A stretch of 9,654 nt of DNA. Source: Clostridiales bacterium (GTDB lineage: Bacteria > Bacillota > Clostridia > Oscillospirales > Ruminococcaceae). The notes beneath the pieces are model-generated. The model saw only the letters and a list, made by a program, of their open reading frames with translations, did no database searches and was not told where the DNA came from. Shown here in pieces: positions 1 to 5,636 of the stretch (position 1 is the stretch's first letter; each line of letters starts with the position of its first letter). Location: contig JAQXIB010000294.1 of assembly GCA_029007575.1 (NCBI GenBank), positions 1 through 9,654 on the forward strand, written 5' to 3'. A program made the position numbers and the translations under genes.

Positions 1-100
1 TGCCGTTATTCACACCTGCGGTGCGCATACCGTCATACAGCATAGAGCGAGCAATTGATACGGGCAAATGAATCCCACCGTTTTCCGAACGGAAAACCAT
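1..100 (-). CDS. Partial ORF, unrecognised (runs off the window)
   Basis: An open minus-strand frame starts at an ATG (98-100) and stays open for 33 codons to the window edge. It reads MVFRSENGGIHLPVSIARSM followed by LYDGMRTAGVNNG. A stop lies in frame eight codons upstream of the ATG, and no ribosome binding site sits at normal distance; the nearest purine run is about 30 bases upstream. An inverted repeat (80-87/90-97) falls inside the first codons. I do not recognise the protein. It could be the start of a real gene, a fragment of one, or a chance frame. The plus strand here has only short open frames. It lies downstream of the terminator of the GH2 gene, so it is probably not part of that transcript. 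Confidence 0.2.
   Translation of the reverse strand, partial: MVFRSENGGIHLPVSIARSMLYDGMRTAGVNNG
80..97. repeat. Short perfect inverted repeat
   Basis: GTTTTCCG (80-87) and CGGAAAAC (90-97) are perfectly complementary around a two-base centre. No T-run follows closely on either strand, so it does not look like an intrinsic terminator. It may be an operator-like dyad or simply part of the partial ORF. Confidence 0.35.
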
Positions 101-171
101 ATTTGTTATCTGTTTTCTTATCTATTTGGATTCCTTTTTACACAAAATTTTCCGAAGTGCCTACTGAAACT

Positions 172-223
172 AAAAAAACAGAATCAATAACACCGATTAA
201 TCGGATATATTGATTCTGTTTTT
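172..223 (-). terminator. Rho-independent terminator of the GH2 gene, probably bidirectional
   Basis: The arms AAAAACAGAATCAATA (174-189) and TATTGATTCTGTTTTT (208-223) are perfect 16-base complements. The 18-base space between them contains a second perfect palindrome, CCGATTAATCGG (193-204). Read on the minus strand, the stem lies immediately after the GH2 stop codon (229-231) and ends in a run of T. Read on the plus strand, it also ends in T's, so it can serve both directions. Confidence 0.85.
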
Positions 224-228
224 ATCAA

Positions 229-3069
229 TTATTCTGTAATCGAGTAAGGTGAAATTGTAAACGAGAACTGTATTTGTTTTTCACTAAGCCTATATTTTTC
301 GTCAAGCGCAGGTCCGCAGGATGCGGAACCAACTCCTGAGACACGATAATCAACACGGAGATGGGTAAAACCATCTGCAACCAGCTCATTAGTATGTTCT
401 GCAACAGTCAACATTTCTGTGCTATATTTCGATACATTGCACTCGAACCCGCTTTCGCTGCTAATTTGCATTCCTCCAATAGACAGCATTTTCACACCCA
501 TGTGATTGCCATGTTCTTGTGGTCGAGCATAATTGACATATTCACGCTCTACATTACTTTCAAATAATCCCATCCGTGCCGCATGTCGCATATCACAGTA
601 ATTTTCAGATGGACCATACCCAAAATAGGTGAAGTCTTTTATGCCTTTTTGCAGTACGAATTCAAAACCGAGCCGAGGTAGCCAAATCGTATTTTCCCGC
701 ACCTCTCCTTCTAAATTTAATTCAATTCTCCCATCGGCCAAAACTGTCACTGCTAACTGATAATTAAAAAATGGTTTGCGTGATATGCCGGCAAGGGAAC
801 CTTTCACAAGGATAACTCCATCGTTTAAATAACAGTCATATACTTTTGAAAAAAGCACATTTAGGTTTTCTCCTTGCCATATATTATCATTTCCCCAATA
901 TTCTTTCATGTTTCTGTCATTGTCGGTTGGTGCCCGCCATGCGCTTAATCGTATTCTATCCGAAAGTTGCTCTATTCCATTGATCTTCATGCTAATAAAT
1001 GTACCATAATGCTTAGAAAAAACATATTCAAAATGCTTGCCGGAAATATAAATGTTTTGTCCGTTTATATAAGGTTGTGCCAAAGTTGTACAAAAGTTTG
1101 GCTTCTGTTTTCGAGCGGGAAGTTCATGCTGCGTTTGTGCAACCATTCTGCCGCAAGCATATAAATAGCAATTAAGATAAATGCCATATACACAGTTAAC
1201 CGGCGGAAATTCCACATGTAGTTTTACAGTTTCATGTGGTTTCACGGCAATCTCAGGTGTCTGAACAAGAGCCTCTTTTCCATCAACTTCTATTGTGTAA
1301 ACAAATTGACATTCGGAAAAATCAGTAAAGTCATATTTATTGGTAACAAAGAGAATATTATCATTATATTCTGTTCGCATCGGTTGGTAAGCTGTTTTGA
1401 TTTCAAGAGTCCCCGCCTTAAATGTACGATCAGCAAAAACCATACCATCACAGCAAAAATTACCATCATGCGTCAATTCGCCCTTAAAATCTCCGCCGTA
1501 TTTTTCTGTTTCTTCCAAAGTAACAACATGATCCGCCCATTCCCATATACAGCCACCGATTAAATTCGGATATCGGTCAAATAATTTATTATAATCATAT
1601 ACATCACCCGGACCGTTTCCCATAGCATGAGAATATTCACATAAAAAAAGTGGCTTTTTCTGTGATTTATCGCGGCCATATGCCTCTACCTCCATTGGAG
1701 AAAGATACATGTGCGATACAATATCGACTTTAGAATTATCTCCTTTGCGCGATGCATCCTCGCAATGAATCAAACGATTGTCGTGAAGCGTTCGCAACCA
1801 TGCTATCATTGCCTCATGGTTTTGCCCATATCCGCTTTCATTTCCTGTTGACCACATAATGATGCTGGTGTGGTTTCGATTTAATAACACTGCGCGCTGC
1901 ATTCGCTCAATAAATTCATTTTTCCACGCAGGATCGCTACACGGCCAATCTGAACTTTCTACATCAAACCTATAATCTACATTAGCATAGCGTCGAAGCA
2001 TACCATGTGTTTCAAGATCATTTTCTAAAACAACATAGAAACCCATCTCATCACATAAATTCATAAAATATGGAGTGGGCGGATAATGAGAAGTACGGAT
2101 ACAGTTAATATTCAACTGTTTCATTAACGTAAGATCGCGTTTCAGTTCGTCATCTGTCTGACACCAACCGTGATATTTATCGGTATCATGATGATTTACA
2201 CCATGTAACTTTACCGAAACCCCATTAATTAACAGTTCTCCTCTTTCTGATATCCTGATAGAACGAAATCCCACATGCTGTTTAATCATTTCGCCATCGC
2301 GTTCAATTTTTAACGTATACAAATAGGGCTTCTCAGCATTCCACAAATGTGGATCGTTTACCTGAAACTTGGCATAAGCAACTCCATATCGTTCCGCGAG
2401 CAATCGACCTTCAGCATCATAGAGGCTAATCGAAGCTTCTTTTCCAACATCAACTAAAATGTTATTCTCTGATGTAGATACCTTTACATCAACAATATGA
2501 TCATAAGGTCTTTGCAATAAATAACAATCACGGAAAATTCCATGAAAACGAAAAAAATCCTGATCTTCAAGATAACTGCCGCAACACCATTTTAACACCT
2601 TAACCCGAATAGTATTTTCCCCTTCGCAAACAAACGGTGTAATATCAAATTCAGCTTGCAAATGACTTCCTTGCGTAAATCCCACATAACTACCGTTTAC
2701 TGTTATAAAAGCGCAAGAAGAGACCCCTTCTAATACGAAATATATCTTGCCCCACAAATGATCTAAACAAAACTCTCTTTCATATATGCCGCATGGATTA
2801 TCATCTGGAACATAGGGCGGATCACAAGGATGAGGATAATTAATATTGGTATAATTTGGATTTTCATAGCCAAGTATCTCCCAACAGGATGGCACAGGAA
2901 TAATATCCCATTCTGAAATCACATCATCTGCATCAATATCACGTGCAAAATAACGAAAGCGCCAAAAGCCATTCAATAGCTGATGTTTTGATTTTCCATA
3001 TGGTATGTAATAACTGCGCGTTGTCAAACGATTTTCACTTGTTTTATTTACATCCTCATAGATTCTCAT
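229..3069 (-). CDS. lacZ: GH2 beta-galactosidase (LacZ-type)
   Basis: Cytoplasmic glycoside hydrolase of family 2 that would release terminal beta-galactose, for example from lactose or plant/mucin galactosides; no signal peptide is visible. The 946 residues suit a full five-domain enzyme (E. coli LacZ has about 1,020). Approximate layout: N-terminal sugar-binding jelly roll 30-185, Ig-like domain 190-275, TIM barrel 280-555, second sandwich 565-660, Bgal_small_N-type domain 670-945. Visible motifs are HGVNHHD (289-295), CIRTSHYP (about 323-330), NESGYG with acid/base Glu411, LCEYSHAMGN with nucleophile Glu478, IWEWADH (508-514) and RAPTDND in the last domain. The frame opens at 3084, but that ATG contains the GGAGG of the ribosome binding site, so I place the start at 3069. 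The gene is monocistronic, with its own promoter and terminator. It appears more AT-rich than the downstream sugar operon, suggesting a different history. The GH2 call is firm; strict galactoside specificity is inferred from LacZ-like motifs. Confidence 0.93.
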   Translation of the reverse strand: MRIYEDVNKTSENRLTTRSYYIPYGKSKHQLLNGFWRFRYFARDIDADDVISEWDIIPVPSCWEILGYENPNYTNINYPHPCDPPYVPDDNPCGIYEREFCLDHLWGKIYFVLEGVSSCAFITVNGSYVGFTQGSHLQAEFDITPFVCEGENTIRVKVLKWCCGSYLEDQDFFRFHGIFRDCYLLQRPYDHIVDVKVSTSENNILVDVGKEASISLYDAEGRLLAERYGVAYAKFQVNDPHLWNAEKPYLYTLKIERDGEMIKQHVGFRSIRISERGELLINGVSVKLHGVNHHDTDKYHGWCQTDDELKRDLTLMKQLNINCIRTSHYPPTPYFMNLCDEMGFYVVLENDLETHGMLRRYANVDYRFDVESSDWPCSDPAWKNEFIERMQRAVLLNRNHTSIIMWSTGNESGYGQNHEAMIAWLRTLHDNRLIHCEDASRKGDNSKVDIVSHMYLSPMEVEAYGRDKSQKKPLFLCEYSHAMGNGPGDVYDYNKLFDRYPNLIGGCIWEWADHVVTLEETEKYGGDFKGELTHDGNFCCDGMVFADRTFKAGTLEIKTAYQPMRTEYNDNILFVTNKYDFTDFSECQFVYTIEVDGKEALVQTPEIAVKPHETVKLHVEFPPVNCVYGIYLNCYLYACGRMVAQTQHELPARKQKPNFCTTLAQPYINGQNIYISGKHFEYVFSKHYGTFISMKINGIEQLSDRIRLSAWRAPTDNDRNMKEYWGNDNIWQGENLNVLFSKVYDCYLNDGVILVKGSLAGISRKPFFNYQLAVTVLADGRIELNLEGEVRENTIWLPRLGFEFVLQKGIKDFTYFGYGPSENYCDMRHAARMGLFESNVEREYVNYARPQEHGNHMGVKMLSIGGMQISSESGFECNVSKYSTEMLTVAEHTNELVADGFTHLRVDYRVSGVGSASCGPALDEKYRLSEKQIQFSFTISPYSITE

Positions 3070-3077
3070 AACGATTG

Positions 3078-3082
3078 CCTCC
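3078..3082 (-). promoter_or_regulatory. Ribosome binding site fixing the GH2 start
   Basis: GGAGG on the minus strand lies eight bases before the ATG at 3069. It overlaps the ATG at 3084, which is therefore unlikely to be the initiator. Confidence 0.8.
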
Positions 3083-3212
3083 ATAATTATTTTTCATTGT
3101 TATGACCATTTCTTTCTAACTTGCTGTGTGAATGGAAATTTCGCCGAAAAAAACAAAATTTTTGGTGTATGCTTTTAAAACTATCTTTCTAAAACGCCAT
3201 CATAATATTGTC

Positions 3213-3241
3213 ATTATATATTAGAAACAACTGATATGCAA
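3213..3241 (-). promoter_or_regulatory. SigA-type promoter of the GH2 gene
   Basis: On the minus strand a perfect -10 TATAAT (3213-3218) is preceded by exactly 17 bases and a weak -35 TTGCAT (3236-3241). Transcription would begin near 3206, giving an AT-rich leader of roughly 137 bases before the start codon. The consensus -10 and ideal spacing make it the best promoter candidate upstream of this gene. The half-matching -35 leaves room for activator control or modest constitutive use. Confidence 0.65.
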
Positions 3242-3249
3242 TATTTTAC

Positions 3250-3583
3250 CAACAATATCTACTGTACCACTGCCAAAATTTTATGTGTCTCACGAAACCG
3301 GGACACACTCAAGAAATGCAAGATGGCACGTTACATCTTACGCAGATTCAGTATCAAAATAGAAGAGAAAACACATTTGTAGCTGTCATTTCCAGCTTTG
3401 GAGTCACCAGTCTCATTCCGCATTTTCGCTGTGCTAAACTGAATACGCCAGAACAAGGCTATGATAGCATAAATTTTGAATAGTTTTCAGAATTGTGTAC
3501 GATAAGGCAGTAATCGCAAAAACCGCATAAATACAGAGTTTATAAAAGAAAATCAACCATTAATCGAACACAATGGTTCAGAT
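3250..3583. other. Intergenic stretch without a convincing gene
   Basis: This stretch separates the GH2 promoter from the 3' end of the araC-type gene. A 66-codon plus-strand frame (3283-3483) has no ribosome binding site or promoter and no recognisable domain, so I do not call it. The inverted repeat at 3284-3307 marks its start. Composition between about 3290 and 3480 is richer in GC than the flanks, which may mean a decayed or inserted segment. The last part holds the terminator of the araC-type gene. Confidence 0.5.
3284..3307. repeat. Inverted repeat TGTGTC/GACACA, possible mobile-element scar
   Basis: TGTGTC (3284-3289) and GACACA (3302-3307) form a perfect 6-base inverted repeat around a GC-rich centre inside otherwise AT-rich DNA. 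Such ends occur in insertion sequences, but no transposase, second end or target duplication is visible, so this is only a suggestion. Confidence 0.25.
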
Positions 3584-3596
3584 TTAAGGGTTGATT
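3551..3596 (-). terminator. Probable intrinsic terminator of the araC-type gene
   Basis: AATCAACC (3551-3558) and GGTTGATT (3589-3596) are perfect 8-base arms. The 30-base interior contains a further GAAC/GTTC pairing. On the minus strand the structure is followed by TTCTTTT. The proximal arm overlaps the last codons of the regulator gene, and the stop codon (3584-3586) lies inside the loop. The large loop makes this weaker than the terminator at 172-223. Confidence 0.5.
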
Positions 3597-4423
3597 AATT
3601 CTTTGCGATAATCCCGCGGCGTCATCGCAACCTGTTTTTTGAAAATCTTGGTGAAGTGGTTGTAATCAGGAATGCCCACTAATTGTGAGATCATGGAAAT
3701 TTGATAGTTAGTGGTTTTTAACAGGTGCTTTGCGAGATTGATCCTTTTATTGCGGACATATTCTGCGATCCCGATGTTGTAGGTTTGCCGAAAAACCTGA
3801 TAAAGAGTAGAACGGCTGATTTGTAAATCTTCACACATTTTTTCTACCGAAAGATTGCCGGAAAGATTTTGGGTGATATATTGGTCGATTCGTATCGCGA
3901 GATTGTTTTTATCCAAAGAGATCAATTCCTCCAGCCACAAATAGCTGGCACAGGCTTCCAGAATTTTGGAGACTGCCTTGATTTGGGAGGTAGAAAAATG
4001 CTTCAATTTTTGAAAAGCAGGCAATAATTCTTCGGGATCAATATGATATTCCTCTGCTTTTTTTCGGATATATTCCGGAGAGACAGAATTGTTTTTCTCT
4101 TCCAAAATCTGCCCAAACATCACATATCCGATCACTGAATGATCATATTTTAACGGAGCGACTGTTTCCAGCAAGCCTGCATGACATTGATACGTATAAA
4201 TAGAGCGAGTATTTTTGCAAACTTGGCAACTTTCCCGATCGGATTGATCGCATCGACTTTTGGCGGCAGGATTGGATTTGATGATTCGGCAAAAGTCGCA
4301 GAGCTCCGGCGGATAACAGGCGATTTCCTGAAAATCGCCGTCAAAGATTGCCATTCTGATGTTGGTCAGCAGATAAAAATCCGCCATTAGTTCATTTAGC
4401 TTTTCTGTATTAATTTTAATCAT
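3584..4423 (-). CDS. AraC-family transcriptional regulator with PocR-type sensor domain
   Basis: Cytoplasmic DNA-binding regulator, very likely controlling the divergent sugar operon. Residues about 8-165 resemble the PocR sensory domain, with YVMFGQILEE near 100-109. It is Cys-rich: Cys36, 42, 45, 58, 66, 69 and 80, including two CxxC pairs (42/45 and 66/69). Residues about 180-275 form the AraC double helix-turn-helix: the first around 191-212 (LSVEKMCEDLQISRSTLYQV) and the second around 242-262, followed by the family signature FKKQVAMTPRDYR. The length of 279 suits the family. PocR-domain regulators are known to sense small diols or other metabolites; the ligand here is unknown. The frame is closed five codons upstream of the ATG, so no N-terminal extension is possible. 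There is no ribosome binding site at the usual distance: a strong AGGAGGGG lies about 58 bases upstream, beyond a hairpin. Family assignment is firm; the target operon is inferred from divergent position and promoter repeats. Confidence 0.9.
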   Translation of the reverse strand: MIKINTEKLNELMADFYLLTNIRMAIFDGDFQEIACYPPELCDFCRIIKSNPAAKSRCDQSDRESCQVCKNTRSIYTYQCHAGLLETVAPLKYDHSVIGYVMFGQILEEKNNSVSPEYIRKKAEEYHIDPEELLPAFQKLKHFSTSQIKAVSKILEACASYLWLEELISLDKNNLAIRIDQYITQNLSGNLSVEKMCEDLQISRSTLYQVFRQTYNIGIAEYVRNKRINLAKHLLKTTNYQISMISQLVGIPDYNHFTKIFKKQVAMTPRDYRKELINP

Positions 4424-4433
4424 TGCATTTTTT

Positions 4434-4474
4434 GAAAATCACGTTGTTTTTATTGTGGAAACAGCGTGATTTTC
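4434..4474 (-). promoter_or_regulatory. Hairpin in the leader of the araC-type gene
   Basis: Arms 4434-4449 and 4459-4474 are complementary over 16 bases with a single mismatch that would be a G-U wobble on one strand, around a 9-base loop. In the minus-strand transcript the stem ends 10 bases before the ATG. Its other side begins seven bases after an AGGAGGGG sequence, so folding would bring that ribosome binding site to roughly 18 bases plus the helix width from the start. Read on the plus strand the stem is followed by CTTTTT, so it could instead act as an intrinsic terminator against antisense transcription. Confidence 0.6.
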
Positions 4475-4480
4475 CTTTTT

Positions 4481-4488
4481 CCCCTCCT
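4481..4488 (-). promoter_or_regulatory. Strong Shine-Dalgarno-like AGGAGGGG, displaced from its start
   Basis: On the minus strand AGGAGGGG has no ATG, GTG or TTG at usual spacing. The only sensible start downstream is the araC-type ATG at 4423, beyond the hairpin at 4434-4474. Confidence 0.45.
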
Positions 4489-4515
4489 GTTGCTTCAGAT
4501 GGTGTGACAAAATAA

Positions 4516-4544
4516 ATATTATGAACAAATTTACTATTTTTCAG
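4516..4544 (-). promoter_or_regulatory. Possible promoter of the araC-type gene
   Basis: On the minus strand CTGAAA (4539-4544) and TAATAT (4516-4521) each match four of six consensus positions and are 17 bases apart. Transcription would start near 4509 and give a leader of about 86 bases that includes the hairpin. The match is modest in AT-rich DNA, so other placements are possible. Confidence 0.35.
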
Positions 4545-4562
4545 ACGTTTGTTACTTTTATT
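4531..4562 (+). promoter_or_regulatory. Candidate AraC-type operator: direct repeat 21 bp apart
   Basis: TTACTATTTTT (4531-4541) and TTACTTTTATT (4552-4562) match at nine of 11 positions and are spaced by exactly 21 bp, two helical turns. The downstream copy covers the place where a -35 would lie for the -10 at 4579. This is the layout expected of an AraC-family activator touching RNA polymerase. The upstream copy also overlaps the possible -35 of the divergent regulator gene, allowing autoregulation. Confidence 0.5.
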
Positions 4563-4592
4563 ATATCATACATTTTCCTATAATAAAAGTAA
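4552..4592. repeat. Perfect 14-bp inverted repeat over the operon promoter
   Basis: TTACTTTTATTATA (4552-4565) and TATAATAAAAGTAA (4579-4592) are exact reverse complements separated by 13 bases. The right arm contains the -10 box. It could be a dimeric repressor site, or a further inverted copy of the half-site that forms the 21-bp direct repeat. Confidence 0.75.
4579..4584 (+). promoter_or_regulatory. Promoter -10 of the sugar operon
   Basis: A perfect TATAAT lies 38 bases before the aldolase start. The matching -35 position (about 4556-4561, TTTTAT) is far from consensus, which points to a promoter that depends on an activator. Transcription would start near 4591, close to the end of the inverted repeat. 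Confidence 0.6.
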
Positions 4593-4609
4593 GATTTATC
4601 TATTTTTTT

Positions 4610-4615
4610 GGAGGG
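4610..4615 (+). promoter_or_regulatory. Ribosome binding site fixing the aldolase start
   Basis: GGAGGG lies seven bases before the ATG at 4623. A TTG at 4608 in the same frame overlaps it and cannot be the start. Confidence 0.85.
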
Positions 4616-4622
4616 ATTTCCA

Positions 4623-5624
4623 ATGATTATCAGTGAAGTAAATGCAGTCAGAGAGGAATACGAAAAAGCCAGGTCAAGAGGATGGGTGTTGCCGTGCATC
4701 TGTACCGAAAACCTGACCACGACAGAGGCGATTTTAAAGGCGGCAAAGGATTATCAGCAAGAACATTCCATTCAAAATATCCCTGTTATCATCGCCGCAA
4801 CCTGCTTGTACGATCATCGGAGCCAGATTCCCAATTATACCCATACCCGTGACTGGAAAACAGGATTGAAGCTGTTTACCAACGATATCAAGGCGTTAGC
4901 GGATGAAAACGGATATTATCGGGATTTGAACGTGATGATCCATCTGGATCATATTCAGCATGATCTGGATACCGAGCTGTTGGAGGGCGACCTGAGCGAT
5001 TACGCTTCGATCTTGTATGATGCGTCAGGGGTACCATTTGAGGAAAACATCCGAAAAACCGCTGCGTTTGTACAAAAAAGAGGCGGCGATATTCTGGTGG
5101 AGGGTGCTTGCGATGAAATCGTGGATGCAACCGGAAACGTACATAACGAACTGACCTCTCCGCAGAAAGCGAAAGAGTATGCCGAAAGGACGGGTGTCGA
5201 CCTGATCGTAGCAAATCTCGGCACCGAGCATCGAGCAACCGGCAAACAATTGCAGTATCATGGTGATGTCGCGAGAAGTATCAAAGCGCAAATAGGAGAA
5301 AAGATTGTTTTACATGGCACTTCCTCGGTTACCAACGAACAGGTGAGAGGTTTGTTTGATGACGGCGTGATCAAGGTAAACGTCTGGACGGCATTGGAAC
5401 GGGACAGCGCTCCTGTGCTGTTTGAAGAAATGGTAAAAAACGCGGTGAAAATTGCAGGGGTCGAAAAGGTCGACGAGCTGATCGCGGCGGGATATCTGAC
5501 CGAAAAAGCAAAAGAGGCAGCTTCTAACAACATCGGATATTTTACCACAGTATTTCGTCAGGATATTATTTATCATAACATGGAGAAAATCGTAAAAGAA
5601 TATTATGATATGTGGTACAGATAA
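4623..5624 (+). CDS. Class II (zinc) aldolase, fructose-bisphosphate aldolase family
   Basis: A 333-residue cytoplasmic aldolase of the FBA/GatY/KbaY superfamily, which reversibly cleaves a ketose phosphate to DHAP plus an aldehyde using zinc. Visible landmarks: HLDH at 107-110, with Asp109 as likely proton donor and His110 as zinc ligand; SILYDASGVPFEENI (about 129-143), matching the family's MIDGS..PFEEN; NLGTEH ending at His203; LHG with His231; and KVNVWTALE with Asn253. Two family phosphate-binding elements differ: the usual HGGSG/HGASG reads HGTSS, and the Asp or Glu after the NxxT threonine is Ala. These changes suggest a substrate other than fructose- or tagatose-bisphosphate. It is first in the operon; its stop codon overlaps the ribosome binding site of the kinase, so translation is probably coupled. 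The pairing with an FGGY kinase and FucI-like isomerase suggests it performs the FucA/RhaD-like step. Family firm; substrate unknown. Confidence 0.88.
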   Translation: MIISEVNAVREEYEKARSRGWVLPCICTENLTTTEAILKAAKDYQQEHSIQNIPVIIAATCLYDHRSQIPNYTHTRDWKTGLKLFTNDIKALADENGYYRDLNVMIHLDHIQHDLDTELLEGDLSDYASILYDASGVPFEENIRKTAAFVQKRGGDILVEGACDEIVDATGNVHNELTSPQKAKEYAERTGVDLIVANLGTEHRATGKQLQYHGDVARSIKAQIGEKIVLHGTSSVTNEQVRGLFDDGVIKVNVWTALERDSAPVLFEEMVKNAVKIAGVEKVDELIAAGYLTEKAKEAASNNIGYFTTVFRQDIIYHNMEKIVKEYYDMWYR

Positions 5625-5629
5625 GGAGG
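5624..5629 (+). promoter_or_regulatory. Ribosome binding site of the kinase, overlapping the aldolase stop
   Basis: AGGAGG shares its first base with the TAA stop (5622-5624) of the aldolase. This arrangement favours re-initiation by the same ribosomes and therefore coupled synthesis of the two enzymes. Confidence 0.75.
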
Positions 5630-5636
5630 GAAGATG

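Noticed and set aside
1234..1563. A 109-codon plus-strand frame inside the GH2 gene
   Set aside because: Antisense to the TIM-barrel region containing the catalytic motifs; no ribosome binding site.
3283..3483. A 66-codon plus-strand frame in the intergenic region
   Set aside because: No Shine-Dalgarno, no promoter and no recognised fold; kept only as part of the unexplained intergenic patch.
4603..4609. T-run after the 14-bp inverted repeat as an attenuator
   Set aside because: The T-run lies 10 bases past the stem, the stem is nearly all A-T, and the predicted transcription start is at the end of the repeat, so the RNA would not contain the left arm.
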